Shown here: one piece after another, positions 53,669-63,025 of the stretch
How the letters are laid out: each line of letters opens with the position of its first letter
Numbering within the stretch: the stretch's first letter is position 1
DNA from: Clostridium sp. CX1
GTDB taxonomy: Bacteria; Bacillota; Clostridia; Clostridiales; Clostridiaceae
Direction: 5' to 3'
NCBI RefSeq assembly: GCF_025398335.1
Contig: NZ_JAODOO010000003.1
Span: 62,001 to 126,000, forward strand
Length of the DNA: 64,000 bases
Made by a program: the position numbers and the translations under genes
Notes under the pieces: model-generated
What the model was told of the DNA's origin: nothing
Seen by the model: the letters and a program-made list of their open reading frames with translations, nothing else
Databases searched by the model: none

Positions 53669-54280
53669 ATGAACATAGATAAAGCCATTAGAAAGCAAAA
53701 AAAGTCTTATAAGAGATTTCTGCTATCTATGGGCTTTATTTTTTTTGTATTACCTGCTGCTTTGGTTTTTTATAAGAAGATCCATATATTTTATATACTT
53801 TATTTGATGGTGCTTGAACTTTTAATAATTTTAGCGCTTTTCATAAGTATTAATAATGAAATGTTAAGGTTTAATTATGATGGGTATCGTTTAAAGTTAA
53901 TTTTAGGATTAGGAAAAAAGAGACTAAATTTAACTGCTAATAATATCGTATTAGTTCATGTAGAAAATATTGATGGACAAGAAAATGCAGAAGAAGATTT
54001 TAGAATAATACTGCTTTCTACATCAAAATTTAGAAGCAATAGAATGATTCCCGTTAACCTAGTTTTTTTAAGAAATCACCCTTATGTAGCTTACTGTTAT
54101 AATAGAATTAAGATTTTACATCCAAATGATCAATATTATTTTACCATAATAAAAAAGGGTGGAATAAAGAAGTATCCCCTTTTGGATACAATATATAAAA
54201 CCTGTGTATATGCTTACTTTACAGAAGATACTATAGAAAAAATAAAATTTTATCGAGAAAATTCAGAGTATTATAATTAA
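53669..54280 (+). CDS. Two-helix membrane protein with a PH-like tail, unknown
   Basis: A 203-residue protein. Two hydrophobic segments (FLLSMGFIFFVLPAALVFY and IFYILYLMVLELLIILALFI) are followed by a beta-rich soluble part (LRFNYDGYRLKLILG, RIILLSTSKF) that recalls bacterial PH-like domains. ATG 53669 has AAAGGGG 8 bases upstream; the 53651 ATG contains that site. It is 45 bases after prfA, probably same operon. Unknown function. Confidence 0.7.
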   Translation: MNIDKAIRKQKKSYKRFLLSMGFIFFVLPAALVFYKKIHIFYILYLMVLELLIILALFISINNEMLRFNYDGYRLKLILGLGKKRLNLTANNIVLVHVENIDGQENAEEDFRIILLSTSKFRSNRMIPVNLVFLRNHPYVAYCYNRIKILHPNDQYYFTIIKKGGIKKYPLLDTIYKTCVYAYFTEDTIEKIKFYRENSEYYN

Positions 54281-54439
54281 TGTTTAGAATTTAGGGGTTG
54301 GTAAGATTTGCAGGGTATCAATAGAAAAAGTAATTTTATTAGTTACTGCCGATATACCTATATATTAAGTTTTCATCATATATGTGCAATTAATCAAATA
54401 AACTTGATATATAAGTAATAAATAAAGTAGGGTGGTTTT

Positions 54440-55162
54440 TTGGATGGAAATATGATTGGTATTGTAGTTATTGGCAGCACCGTATCTTTAGTAGGCACAA
54501 TGATTGGGGCATCTTTAGGGGTAATAGTGAAAAAGCCTTCTAATAAATTGCTTGGAAGTATAATTGGATTTGCTGGAGGCTTAATGTTAGCGGTGGTAGT
54601 TTTCGATTTAATTCCTGAGGCCCTTAACGAGTGGAGTTTTGGTGGGACCTTATTTTTCTGCTTAATGGGAATTATAGTTATTGCCATTATTGATAACAAG
54701 ATAAATATTGATACCCTTAACCAACATGTTAAAGTAGCATTTATGGCGGCACTAGGACTTATGATTCATAACTTTCCTGAGGGGGTAATAATGGGGTGCG
54801 GATTTGCAGCTGGTGGAACCTTAGGAATAAAAATGAGTTTAATTATAGCTATTCATGATATACCGGAGGGAATTGCAGTATCTGCTCCGTTAATGGCATC
54901 TAGAGTAAGGGTATCTAAGATATTACTTTATGCTTTTATAACAGCGTTTCCTACTGCACTAGGTACCTGGTTAGGAGCTTACATAGCTAATATATCACAA
55001 AATATATTAGGTGCATGCCTGTCTTTTGCATCAGGAATAATGCTATATGTTGTTTGTGGTGAAATGATACCAGAGTCATCTAGGCTTTGGGAGGGAGTAA
55101 CTAGTACTATAGGAGTTTTAAGTGGAATTATAATAGGACTAACTATGGTAAAATTGATATAG
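54440..55162 (+). CDS. ZIP family metal transporter
   Basis: A 240-residue ZIP transporter with about eight membrane segments and the two metal-binding helices: LGLMIHNFPEGVIMGCGFA and IAIHDIPEGIAVSAPL (His-Asn-x-Pro-Glu-Gly and His-Asp-x-Pro-Glu-Gly). It imports Zn or another divalent metal. The start is TTG 54440 with AGGGTGG upstream. It lies between prfA and tsaC with its own terminator. Confidence 0.92.
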   Translation: MDGNMIGIVVIGSTVSLVGTMIGASLGVIVKKPSNKLLGSIIGFAGGLMLAVVVFDLIPEALNEWSFGGTLFFCLMGIIVIAIIDNKINIDTLNQHVKVAFMAALGLMIHNFPEGVIMGCGFAAGGTLGIKMSLIIAIHDIPEGIAVSAPLMASRVRVSKILLYAFITAFPTALGTWLGAYIANISQNILGACLSFASGIMLYVVCGEMIPESSRLWEGVTSTIGVLSGIIIGLTMVKLI

Positions 55163-55167
55163 TTTAT

Positions 55168-55204
55168 AAAGACTGCTTAATTGTGAACTAGGCAGTCTTT
55201 TTAT
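55168..55204 (+). terminator. Rho-independent terminator of the ZIP gene
   Basis: AAAGACTGC (55168-55176) pairs with GCAGTCTTT (55192-55200), followed by TTATTT. Confidence 0.85.
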
Positions 55205-55273
55205 TTGGATATACACTTGAAAAAGGATTTCTGCTAAACTATAATTGTTAGTTAAAGGGGAGGTGTAAATAAA

Positions 55274-56326
55274 ATGAACACAAGGATTATAATGTTAGAT
55301 GAATCAAACCTAGATACTAGTGTTATAGAAGAAGCTGGGAAGGTTATAAGAGAAGGGGGACTCGTAGCATTCCCAACGGAAACTGTTTATGGGTTAGGGG
55401 CTAATGCATTGAGTAATGATGCAGTAAAAAAGATATTCGAAGCAAAGGGGAGGCCTCAAGATAATCCACTAATAGTTCACATATCAGATATAGAAGAAAT
55501 AAAGGCTCTAGTTGCAGAAGTACCAGATATTGCAGAAAGGTTTATGAAAAGGTTTTGGCCAGGACCGATGACGGTAATTTTGCCCAAATCCTCAATTATT
55601 CCGGATGCTACAAGTGCAGGGTTACCTAGTGTAGGAATAAGAATGCCTTCAAATGTTATAGCGAGGGCTCTTATAACGGCTGCTGGAGTACCTATAGCAG
55701 CACCATCTGCCAATATTTCAGGAAGACCAAGTCCAACGGATGTTCAGAGGTGCATAGAGGATTTAGATGGAAGGGTTGATTACATTTTAGGTGGAGAAAT
55801 GAGTGACATAGGCTTAGAGTCCACTGTTATAGATTGTACTGTAAAGCCAACTTGTGTGCTAAGACCAGGTGGAATAACTCTAGAAATGTTAAAAGAGGTA
55901 GATCCAGATACATATATTGACACTGCTATAATGAGAAAACCAGGTGAAGACTTTAAGCCTAAGGCACCAGGAATGAAGTATAGACATTATGCTCCTAAGG
56001 CACCTGTAAAAATTGTTCAGGGAGATTTAAAAAAAACTATTGCAAAAATTAACGAAATGGTGCAAAATTATATAGATGGAAATAAAGTGGTAGGAATAAT
56101 GGCTACAGATGAAACTAAGGATTTCTATCCAAGGGGAGTAGTTATCTCTTTAGGGAGCAGAAAAAATATGATAAATATATCTCAAAGCCTATTTGAAACT
56201 CTTAGGAGTTTTGATGATAAAAAGGTTGATGTGATAATTTCAGAGTCTTTTGAAGAAAAAGGCGTAGGTGTAGCTATTATGAATAGACTAAATAAATCAG
56301 CAGCCTTTGATATTATTAAAGTTTAA
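55274..56326 (+). CDS. tsaC: L-threonylcarbamoyladenylate synthase (Sua5/YwlC type)
   Basis: A 350-residue enzyme of tRNA t6A synthesis. The YrdC domain has FPTETVYGLGANA, KGRPQDNPLIVHI and PSANISGRPSPT, with the linker APGMKYRHYAPKAP and a C-terminal Sua5 domain. It forms threonylcarbamoyl-AMP from threonine, bicarbonate and ATP. AGGGGAGGTG precedes the ATG. It starts a run with ywlE and rpiB, the conserved order of Bacillus ywlC-ywlE. Confidence 0.95.
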   Translation: MNTRIIMLDESNLDTSVIEEAGKVIREGGLVAFPTETVYGLGANALSNDAVKKIFEAKGRPQDNPLIVHISDIEEIKALVAEVPDIAERFMKRFWPGPMTVILPKSSIIPDATSAGLPSVGIRMPSNVIARALITAAGVPIAAPSANISGRPSPTDVQRCIEDLDGRVDYILGGEMSDIGLESTVIDCTVKPTCVLRPGGITLEMLKEVDPDTYIDTAIMRKPGEDFKPKAPGMKYRHYAPKAPVKIVQGDLKKTIAKINEMVQNYIDGNKVVGIMATDETKDFYPRGVVISLGSRKNMINISQSLFETLRSFDDKKVDVIISESFEEKGVGVAIMNRLNKSAAFDIIKV

Positions 56327-56347
56327 TTTATCTTTTAGGAGGGTACT

Positions 56348-56794
56348 ATGAAGAACATACTATTTGTTTGCACTGGAAATACTTGTAGAAGTTGTATGGC
56401 AGAAGCTATTTTCAATGATCTATGTGATATAGAAGATTTAAGAGCTCATTCTGCTGGTATGTCAGTGGTATATAATAGTAAAACTTCTAAAAATTCTGCA
56501 CTTATCGTTAAGGAAAGCATTGGGAAAGACATAAGTGAAAGAAAGGCCACTCAGTTAACAAGAGATATGATAGAAAGTTCAGAACTTATATTAACAATGA
56601 CTTCTTATATGAAAGATGTCTTAGTTAATACATTTCCGCAACTTAAAAACAAAATATATACTTTAAATGAATATGTATCTCTAGAAGGCGAAATAGTAGA
56701 CCCTTTCGGAGCTGATATAGAGTCATATAGACAAACTTATAGGCAGTTGAGAAGTAGTATTCTACTATTGCTAGACAAGTTAAGGAAGATATAG
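56348..56794 (+). CDS. ywlE: Low-molecular-weight phosphatase, probable protein-arginine phosphatase
   Basis: A 148-residue LMW phosphatase: P-loop CTGNTCRS with nucleophile Cys8, and general acid Asp in DPFGADIESY. Thr in the P-loop (CTGNTCRS rather than bulky Ile) is the feature that favours phospho-arginine in YwlE. AGGAGGGT precedes the ATG, 21 bases after tsaC. MAE follows the P-loop as usual, though RSCMAE replaces RSPMAE. Confidence 0.92.
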   Translation: MKNILFVCTGNTCRSCMAEAIFNDLCDIEDLRAHSAGMSVVYNSKTSKNSALIVKESIGKDISERKATQLTRDMIESSELILTMTSYMKDVLVNTFPQLKNKIYTLNEYVSLEGEIVDPFGADIESYRQTYRQLRSSILLLLDKLRKI

Positions 56795-56938
56795 GCATTA
56801 ATAAATGTTATTATCTTCTTTTTTTGTGCATAATAGTTTTTAGTAGAATTCACATACTAACATTATAGATGAATAGTAATAACTTGTTTTTTACAAACTA
56901 TTTAAAGTTTAGTTTTTATATACTATGGAGGTGTTTTT

Positions 56939-57388
56939 ATGAAGATTGCTATTGGAAGTGATCATGCAGGGTTTCCTTTAAAAAATGAGATTTTAAAACA
57001 TTTGGAAGCTAAAGGAATAGAAAATAAGGATTTTGGTACTTTTTCAGAAGAATCCTGTGATTATCCAGAGTTTGCCTTAAAGGTAGCTGAAGAAGTAGCA
57101 GGTGGTAATTATAATTTAGGTATATTAGTTTGTGGAACTGGAATTGGAATCAGCATAGCTGCAAATAAGGTTCCGGGAATAAGAGCAGCATTATGTAGTG
57201 ACACTTTTAGCGCTCATGCTTGCAGGGAGCATAATAATGCTAATATACTTGCATTAGGGCAAAGGGTTGTAGGTGTAGGACTTGCTCTTGACATAGTTGA
57301 TGCTTTCCTAAATGCTAAATTCGAAGGTGATAGGCATCAAAGAAGAATAGATAAAATAACTGATATTGAAAATAAGTATAGAAAGTAA
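56939..57388 (+). CDS. rpiB: Ribose-5-phosphate isomerase B
   Basis: A 149-residue RpiB: MKIAIGSDHAGFPLKNEIL, then GILVCGTGIGISIAANKVPGIRAA with active-site Cys, and HNNANILALGQRVVG. It interconverts ribose-5-phosphate and ribulose-5-phosphate. GGAGGTG precedes the ATG. It feeds PRPP, used by upp next door. Confidence 0.96.
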   Translation: MKIAIGSDHAGFPLKNEILKHLEAKGIENKDFGTFSEESCDYPEFALKVAEEVAGGNYNLGILVCGTGIGISIAANKVPGIRAALCSDTFSAHACREHNNANILALGQRVVGVGLALDIVDAFLNAKFEGDRHQRRIDKITDIENKYRK

Positions 57389-57452
57389 TACAGATCTATG
57401 TTTTTAAAGTCATAGATTTGAAAAATATAAATTTATTGGAGGAATATTAAAT

Positions 57453-58082
57453 ATGAGTAAAGTAACCCAAATAGCACATCCACTAATATTACATAAGTTA
57501 GCGTTTATAAGAGATAAAAATACTGGTTCAAAAGATTTTAGAGAACTTGTAGAAGAAGTTGCAATGTTAATGGCTTATGAAGTAACTCGTGACTTACAAA
57601 TGGAAGATGTAGAGATAGAAACACCTATATGTAAAACTAAATGCAAAATGCTTGCAGGAAAGAAAGTTGCTATAGTGCCAATACTAAGAGCAGGACTTGG
57701 AATGGTTGGAGGAATGACTAAACTTATTCCAGCAGCAAAAGTTGGACATATAGGTCTTTATAGAGATGAGGAGACATTAAAGCCTGTAGAATATTTCTGT
57801 AAACTTCCTCAAGATATTGGAGAAAGAGATGTAATTGTTACCGACCCTATGCTTGCAACAGGAGGTTCAGCAGTAGATGCAATAACTCTCCTTAAAGAAA
57901 AAGGTGCTAAAAGCATAAAATTAATGTGTTTAATAGCTGCTCCAGAAGGGGTAAAAGTTGTTATGGAGGCACATTCAGATGTTGATATATATGTGGCTTC
58001 AATAGATGAAAAACTAAATGAAAATGGATATATCGTACCTGGCTTAGGAGATGCTGGGGACAGATTATACGGAACTAAATAA
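57453..58082 (+). CDS. upp: Uracil phosphoribosyltransferase
   Basis: A 209-residue [37 protein letters not shown], the PRPP loop [15 protein letters not shown] and the C-terminal [15 protein letters not shown]. It makes UMP from uracil and PRPP. GGAGGAAT precedes the ATG. A weak hairpin (AATAAGCAGTGA with TCACTGCTTATT, 58095-58122) follows but has no T-run. Confidence 0.96.
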   Translation: MSKVTQIAHPLILHKLAFIRDKNTGSKDFRELVEEVAMLMAYEVTRDLQMEDVEIETPICKTKCKMLAGKKVAIVPILRAGLGMVGGMTKLIPAAKVGHIGLYRDEETLKPVEYFCKLPQDIGERDVIVTDPMLATGGSAVDAITLLKEKGAKSIKLMCLIAAPEGVKVVMEAHSDVDIYVASIDEKLNENGYIVPGLGDAGDRLYGTK

Positions 58083-58249
58083 GGTATATATAAAAATAAG
58101 CAGTGAATTTTCACTGCTTATTAAATTCTCTAGATATTAACTTATAGGTACTTTTAATTACATAACTTTTAGTATAGAATAAAGTAGTAGCAAATAATTC
58201 GATAATACATCATTAAAGTAGATTAATTACGTTAATTTTGGAGGAATTC

Positions 58250-58738
58250 ATGGGAAGAATCGACAAAAATAATTATTATTTAGATATATGTGAAACTGTG
58301 TTAGAAAGAGGCACTTGTCTTAGACGTAATTTTGCAGCAATTATAGTAAAACATGATGAAATCATATCCACAGGTTATACAGGTGCTCCTAGAGGAAGGG
58401 AAAACTGTTGTGATTTAGGATACTGTAGAAGAGAGGAACTAAATGTGCCAAGGGGAACTAGGTATGAATTATGCAGATCTGTACATGCAGAGCAAAACGC
58501 TATAATATCAGCAAGAAGACAGGATATGCTTAATGCCACAATGTATCTAGTAGGCAAGGAACAAAAAACAGGAGAATATGTACATAATGCTTCACCTTGT
58601 ACATTGTGTAAAAGATTTATAATTAATGCAGGTATAGAAAAAATAATTATACGAGATACAAAAACTAACTATAGGGAAATATATATTCAGGAGTGGATTG
58701 ATAATGATGATTCACTGCAAGGTGATTCTTCTTATTAA
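58250..58738 (+). CDS. dCMP deaminase family protein
   Basis: A 162-residue zinc deaminase with the catalytic HAEQNAII (His/Glu) and zinc Cys pair SPCTLCK. An N-terminal zinc-type set in YTGAPRGRENCCDLGYC is also typical of dCMP deaminase/ComEB. It converts dCMP to dUMP for dTMP synthesis. ATG 58250 follows GGAGGA; the longer frame starts 12 bases earlier across that site. It lies with upp and tdk, so pyrimidine salvage is well represented. Confidence 0.93.
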   Translation: MGRIDKNNYYLDICETVLERGTCLRRNFAAIIVKHDEIISTGYTGAPRGRENCCDLGYCRREELNVPRGTRYELCRSVHAEQNAIISARRQDMLNATMYLVGKEQKTGEYVHNASPCTLCKRFIINAGIEKIIIRDTKTNYREIYIQEWIDNDDSLQGDSSY

Positions 58739-58770
58739 GATGCAGCTTAGAATGTAAGGAAGGATAACTT

Positions 58771-59799
58771 ATGAACAAATTATATGTTTTAGCAGTGATT
58801 TCAATAATAATTTCTGCTATACTTACGCCTATTGTAAAGAGATTTGCAATAAAAATAAAAGCGATTGATATACCAAAAGATAATAGAAGAATACATAAGA
58901 AACCTATACCGTTACTTGGTGGCTTGGCTATATATTTTTCATTCATACTAACTTTAATATTAAAAACTGGAGAACTATCTAGGTCAGAAATAGGAATAAT
59001 AATAGGAGCAACTATAATAGTTATTGGTGGTTTTTTAGATGACAAGTTCGATATAAGGCCATGGCAGAAGCTGCTAATACAAATAGCCTCTGCTTTAATT
59101 CTTGTGGTATTTGGAGTTAGGATATTACTAATAACAAATCCTATTAGCAGTTCAGAACTTTATATAAGTGTAGGGATGCTTTCAATTCCCTTTACGATAA
59201 TGTGGGTAGTGGGTATTACAAATGCTCTTAATCTGATTGATGGACTAGATGGGTTAGCAGCGGGAGTAGCTTTTATATCTGCAATAACGATTTTTATTAT
59301 AGCTTTATTAAATACAAGAGCTGAAGCAGCGGTGTTAACTAGTATATTGGCTGGAGCCATCTTAGGATTTTTGCCTTATAACTTTAATCCTGCTTCCATA
59401 TTTATGGGGGATACAGGAGCGCAGCTTTTAGGATTTTTACTAGCAGCTATATCTATGGAGGGGGCTATAAAATCTGCAGCAGCCTTTTCAATCGTTGTAC
59501 CTATTTTAGCATTAGGAATACCTATATATGATACTCTTTTTGCTATGATAAGAAGGAAGATAAATGGAAAACCTATAATGCAGGCAGATAAGGGACATCT
59601 TCATCACAGACTTTTAGATATGGGCTTAACTCAAAGACAGGCAGTCATAATAATGTACTTAATAAGTGCAGTGCTTGGAAGTTTTGCTATTTTAGCTATG
59701 CAAATAAGTACTCAGAGAGCCTACTTTTTATTAACTATGATTATGATTGTGCTTATAATAATAGCTTGGAAATTTGGATTTTTTGAACATAGAGAATAA
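58771..59799 (+). CDS. Undecaprenyl-phosphate N-acetylglucosaminyl-1-phosphate transferase (TagO/WecA type)
   Basis: A 342-residue polytopic membrane enzyme (about ten segments) of the MraY/WecA family. It has GFLDDKFDIRPWQKL, NALNLIDGLDGLAAG, FMGDTGAQLLGF and the His motif DKGHLHHRLLDMGL; the latter fits WecA/TagO rather than MraY. It loads GlcNAc-1-P onto undecaprenyl phosphate, first step of teichoic acid or other wall glycan. GGAAGGATAAC precedes the ATG. mnaA follows. Confidence 0.93.
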   Translation: MNKLYVLAVISIIISAILTPIVKRFAIKIKAIDIPKDNRRIHKKPIPLLGGLAIYFSFILTLILKTGELSRSEIGIIIGATIIVIGGFLDDKFDIRPWQKLLIQIASALILVVFGVRILLITNPISSSELYISVGMLSIPFTIMWVVGITNALNLIDGLDGLAAGVAFISAITIFIIALLNTRAEAAVLTSILAGAILGFLPYNFNPASIFMGDTGAQLLGFLLAAISMEGAIKSAAAFSIVVPILALGIPIYDTLFAMIRRKINGKPIMQADKGHLHHRLLDMGLTQRQAVIIMYLISAVLGSFAILAMQISTQRAYFLLTMIMIVLIIIAWKFGFFEHRE

Positions 59800-59856
59800 A
59801 ATTTACAGTTAAATTAAATCTGAATCCTTTAGGATTAGTAAACTGGAGGTATACAT

Positions 59857-61005
59857 ATGGACAAAATTAAGGTTATTACGATATTCGGAACAAGGCCAGA
59901 AGCTATAAAGATGGCTCCCTTAGTTAAGGCTTTAGAACAATCAGACAAAGTTGAAAACAAGGTTTGTGTAACTGCTCAGCATAGAGAAATGCTTGATCAA
60001 GTACTGGAGTTATTCAATATTCAGCCGGATTTTGACTTGAATATTATGAAAGCAAAACAAAGCTTAACTGGTATAACAACAAGGGTATTAGAAGGGTTAG
60101 AAGAGGTTTTTATTAAAGAGAAGCCAGATTTGGTTTTAGTACACGGAGATACCACTACAACTTTTGCTGGTGCGTTAGCTGCGTTCTATCAAAAAATAAA
60201 AGTAGGCCATGTAGAGGCAGGACTTAGAACCTATGACAAGTATTTTCCGTTCCCAGAGGAGATGAATAGAAAGTTAACAGGTGCAGCAGCAGATTTGCAT
60301 TTTGCTCCTACTGTTGGTTCTAGAAATAATTTATTAAGAGAAGGAATAGATCCAAAGGATATATTTATTACTGGTAACACAGTAATTGATGCTATGGAAT
60401 TTACCGTAGAAGAAGAATATAACTTTAGTAACGATGAACTAAATACTATAGATTATAATGGTAAAAAGGTTATAATGGTAACAGCACACAGAAGAGAAAA
60501 CTGGGGAAAGGGTATAGAAAATATATGTAATTCTTTAAAAACCATAGTTAAGGAAAATCATGATGTGGAATTAGTATACCTCGTTCACTTAAATCCAGTA
60601 GTTAAAGATGTAGTACAGAAAATTTTAGGTGGAATTGAAAGAGTTCATTTATTATCTCCCTTAGATACAAAAGAAACTCATAACTTAATGAATAAGTGCT
60701 ACATGGTAATGACAGATTCTGGTGGCTTACAAGAAGAAGCTCCTCATTTAGGAAAACCAGTTCTAGTGCTTAGAGATGTAACAGAAAGACCGGAAGCTGT
60801 AGAGGCTGGAACTGTAGAGTTAGTAGGTACTGATGTAAATGTTTTGGTAAGCACAGCTAATAGGTTAATAAGAAACAAAGAGGAATATGATAAAATGAGC
60901 AAAGCTATAAACCCATATGGAGATGGTAAGGCATCTGAAAGAATAGTAGCTGCTATATTAGAATACTTCAACATAGAAAAAGGTAAATATAAACAATTTA
61001 GTTAG
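59857..61005 (+). CDS. wecB: UDP-N-acetylglucosamine 2-epimerase (non-hydrolysing)
   Basis: A 382-residue epimerase (WecB/MnaA): FGTRPEAIKMAPLV, VTAQHREMLDQVL, HVEAGLRTYDKYFPFPEEMNR, and LTDSGG-like MTDSGGLQEEAPHLGKPVLVLRD in two parts. It makes UDP-ManNAc, used with the preceding GlcNAc-1-P transferase for wall polysaccharide linkage units. GGAGGTATAC precedes the ATG. Its stop codon is inside the terminator stem. Confidence 0.94.
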   Translation: MDKIKVITIFGTRPEAIKMAPLVKALEQSDKVENKVCVTAQHREMLDQVLELFNIQPDFDLNIMKAKQSLTGITTRVLEGLEEVFIKEKPDLVLVHGDTTTTFAGALAAFYQKIKVGHVEAGLRTYDKYFPFPEEMNRKLTGAAADLHFAPTVGSRNNLLREGIDPKDIFITGNTVIDAMEFTVEEEYNFSNDELNTIDYNGKKVIMVTAHRRENWGKGIENICNSLKTIVKENHDVELVYLVHLNPVVKDVVQKILGGIERVHLLSPLDTKETHNLMNKCYMVMTDSGGLQEEAPHLGKPVLVLRDVTERPEAVEAGTVELVGTDVNVLVSTANRLIRNKEEYDKMSKAINPYGDGKASERIVAAILEYFNIEKGKYKQFS

Positions 61006-61031
61006 AAAGATTACTTTCTAACTAAATTTTT
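60997..61031 (+). terminator. Rho-independent terminator overlapping the wecB stop
   Basis: TTTAGTTAGAAAG (60997-61009) pairs with CTTTCTAACTAAA (61014-61026) over ATTA, then TTTTT. The stop TAG (61003-61005) is in the left arm. Confidence 0.92.
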
Positions 61032-61578
61032 GAAGAGAATTAATTTAATTTTCAAAAAATAATGAGGGTTTTATTGACATAATAGTTGAAAAGTGACTTG
61101 AAATAATGTAAAGTATTAAATAGGAAAAATAATTTATTTTTTCAACATATAAGGTTTAAATTGTATAATAATCAACTTAAATCTAGATATTTTTTTAGAA
61201 TTCACTATTTTCAACAAAAAAATATTAATTTTTTTAAATTTTTTTTTACAATATCTTAGTTATTGAATTACATTATTTATATTTATGTTTTTGTAAATTT
61301 TTACAAGAAATAAGTTGCCGGTCAAGTAAATTCAACGGATTAAGAAATTAGTTATAATATTCAAATAATTAAGAAAATTGTAACTGGAAATGTTAATTTT
61401 TTTTAAACTTAGCAAATCGGAAAAAACAGAAGAAAGGCAGATAAAATTCAATTCTATTGTTAAAAAATCAACTAATAAAGCTAAAAATTCAAAATACAAG
61501 CAAAATGTAGGATTTTATTTATATTTATATTAAATATATAATAAATTATCACGTAATTATCACTGGAGGAAAATAAAA
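61032..61578 (+). promoter_or_regulatory. Long AT-rich leader of the atp operon with candidate promoters
   Basis: The gap shows no ORF. Candidate promoters: TTCAAC (61141-61146), 17 bases, TATAAT (61164-61169); TTTACA (61245-61250), 18 bases, TACATT (61269-61274); TTCAAC (61331-61336), 16 bases, TATAAT (61353-61358). A consensus TTGACA at 61074 lacks a good -10. Two share the same -35 and -10 hexamers. In such AT-rich DNA some will be chance. Confidence 0.5.
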
Positions 61579-61947
61579 GTGAAGAATGACCTTCGAGATA
61601 TGTTTAAAAAAGTTACACTCTTTGATGCATTATTAGTAGCAATTCTGTATTGGACAACCAATATCTTTTTTAGAAACTATTCACTTATAGTTATACTAGG
61701 GTTATTGGTGGCCTATTCAACTTTTATATTTAATGGATTACTTACTCAATATGTGCTTTCAAATAAAAAAGATAAGTATCAGTTAGCTAACTTATTAGGA
61801 TTTATAGTAAGGGTTGCCATTGTATGTGGAATAGCAATAGCTATATTTAACCATAATAAGTTTAATGTAATTGCATATATGTTTGGATATAGTGCTCAAT
61901 TTGTATCTCTAATATTATATGGCCTAAGTAAAGATACAGATAATTAA
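61579..61947 (+). CDS. atpI: ATP synthase protein I
   Basis: A 122-residue membrane protein with four hydrophobic segments (LFDALLVAILYWTTNIFF, SLIVILGLLVAYSTFIF, LANLLGFIVRVAIVCGIAIAIF, NVIAYMFGYSAQFVSLILYGL), at the position of atpI. AtpI assists c-ring assembly. Sequence conservation is low in this family, so the call leans on position. The start is GTG 61579 with TGGAGGAAA upstream. Confidence 0.85.
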   Translation: MKNDLRDMFKKVTLFDALLVAILYWTTNIFFRNYSLIVILGLLVAYSTFIFNGLLTQYVLSNKKDKYQLANLLGFIVRVAIVCGIAIAIFNHNKFNVIAYMFGYSAQFVSLILYGLSKDTDN

Positions 61948-61981
61948 TACATAAAAAATAATTATGAAAGGGAGTGATTAG

Positions 61982-62662
61982 TTGGAAAAGTTTCATCCTT
62001 TGTTTCATCTGAATTTATTTGGGTATGAATTCGGTGTTACTTCCAGTTTGCTAATTCAGTGGATACTAATAGTTATAATAAGTATAATAGCTATTGTATC
62101 TACTAGGAACTTAAATAAGGTTCCTACTAAAAAGCAAAGTGTTGTAGAAATGGTTGTAGAAACATTTAACTCATTAGTTAAAGAAAACATGGGTGAAGGA
62201 TACTCAGCTTTTGTACCTTATATAGGAACTCTAGCAATTTTTCTTTTATCTATGAACCTACTAGGTTTAATTGGACTTAAGCCTCCAACACTTGATTTTA
62301 GCGTAGTTGCAGGTTTAGCACTAATAACATTTGTAGTAGTACAGGTAAATGCTATTAAGAGAATAGGACTAGGCCATTACTTAGGTGGATATGTTAGTCC
62401 CTATGCAGCACTACTACCTCTAAATCTTATAGAAAGATTTATGCTGCCTGTATCTTTAACACTGAGATTATTTGGTAACATGACTGCAGCTTTTGTAGTT
62501 ATGGAAATGATTTATGAAGGGTTAGGGCATTTAGGATTTATAGCGCAGCTAGCTATTCCAGTACCACTTCATGCATACTTTGATGTGTTTGATGGTACAA
62601 TTCAAATGGTTATATTTATGATGCTAACAATGGTTAACATTAAGATTGTTGCAGAACACTAA
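61982..62662 (+). CDS. atpB: ATP synthase F0 subunit a
   Basis: A 226-residue subunit a with five to six membrane helices. It includes the essential Arg in SLTLRLFGNMTAAFVVMEM, the PLNLIERFMLP segment and the C-terminal HAYFDVFDGTIQMVIFMMLTMVNI. It forms the ion half-channels next to the c-ring. The start is TTG 61982 with AAAGGGAGTGAT upstream, 34 bases after atpI. Confidence 0.95.
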   Translation: MEKFHPLFHLNLFGYEFGVTSSLLIQWILIVIISIIAIVSTRNLNKVPTKKQSVVEMVVETFNSLVKENMGEGYSAFVPYIGTLAIFLLSMNLLGLIGLKPPTLDFSVVAGLALITFVVVQVNAIKRIGLGHYLGGYVSPYAALLPLNLIERFMLPVSLTLRLFGNMTAAFVVMEMIYEGLGHLGFIAQLAIPVPLHAYFDVFDGTIQMVIFMMLTMVNIKIVAEH

Positions 62663-62724
62663 ATTTTAGTTATTAATTAAAATTAATATAATACAATTAA
62701 AACAATATTTAAGGAGGAAGAAAA

Positions 62725-62973
62725 ATGGGTAACATCGATCCACAAGCTTTTATATCAGGAATGTCAGCTATAGGTGCAGGTTTAGCTGCAATAGGTTGTT
62801 TAGGAGGAGGTATTGGAACAGGTAACGCTGCAGGTAAGGCAGTTGAAGGTGTTTCAAGACAGCCAGATGCAAGTGGTAAAATTATAAGTACAATGGTTGT
62901 AGGTGCTGCGTTCTCAGAAGCAACATCAATCTACGCATTACTAGTTGCATTATTATTAATATTTACTAAATAG
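62725..62973 (+). CDS. atpE: ATP synthase F0 subunit c
   Basis: An 82-residue two-helix protein. The loop is [16 protein letters not shown] and the ion-binding Glu65 is in [17 protein letters not shown]. Numbering matches Ilyobacter tartaricus c, where Na+ is held by Gln32, Val63, Glu65, Ser66, Thr67 and Tyr70. Here residue 32 is Thr, 63 is Phe and 66 is Ala, so the sodium set is incomplete and proton coupling is more likely. AAGGAGGAAG precedes the ATG. Confidence 0.96.
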   Translation: MGNIDPQAFISGMSAIGAGLAAIGCLGGGIGTGNAAGKAVEGVSRQPDASGKIISTMVVGAAFSEATSIYALLVALLLIFTK

Positions 62974-63025
62974 TGTTTAATGACACTATTTAAATCTATG
63001 CCTGAAGGGAGGCTTTTGTAATAGG

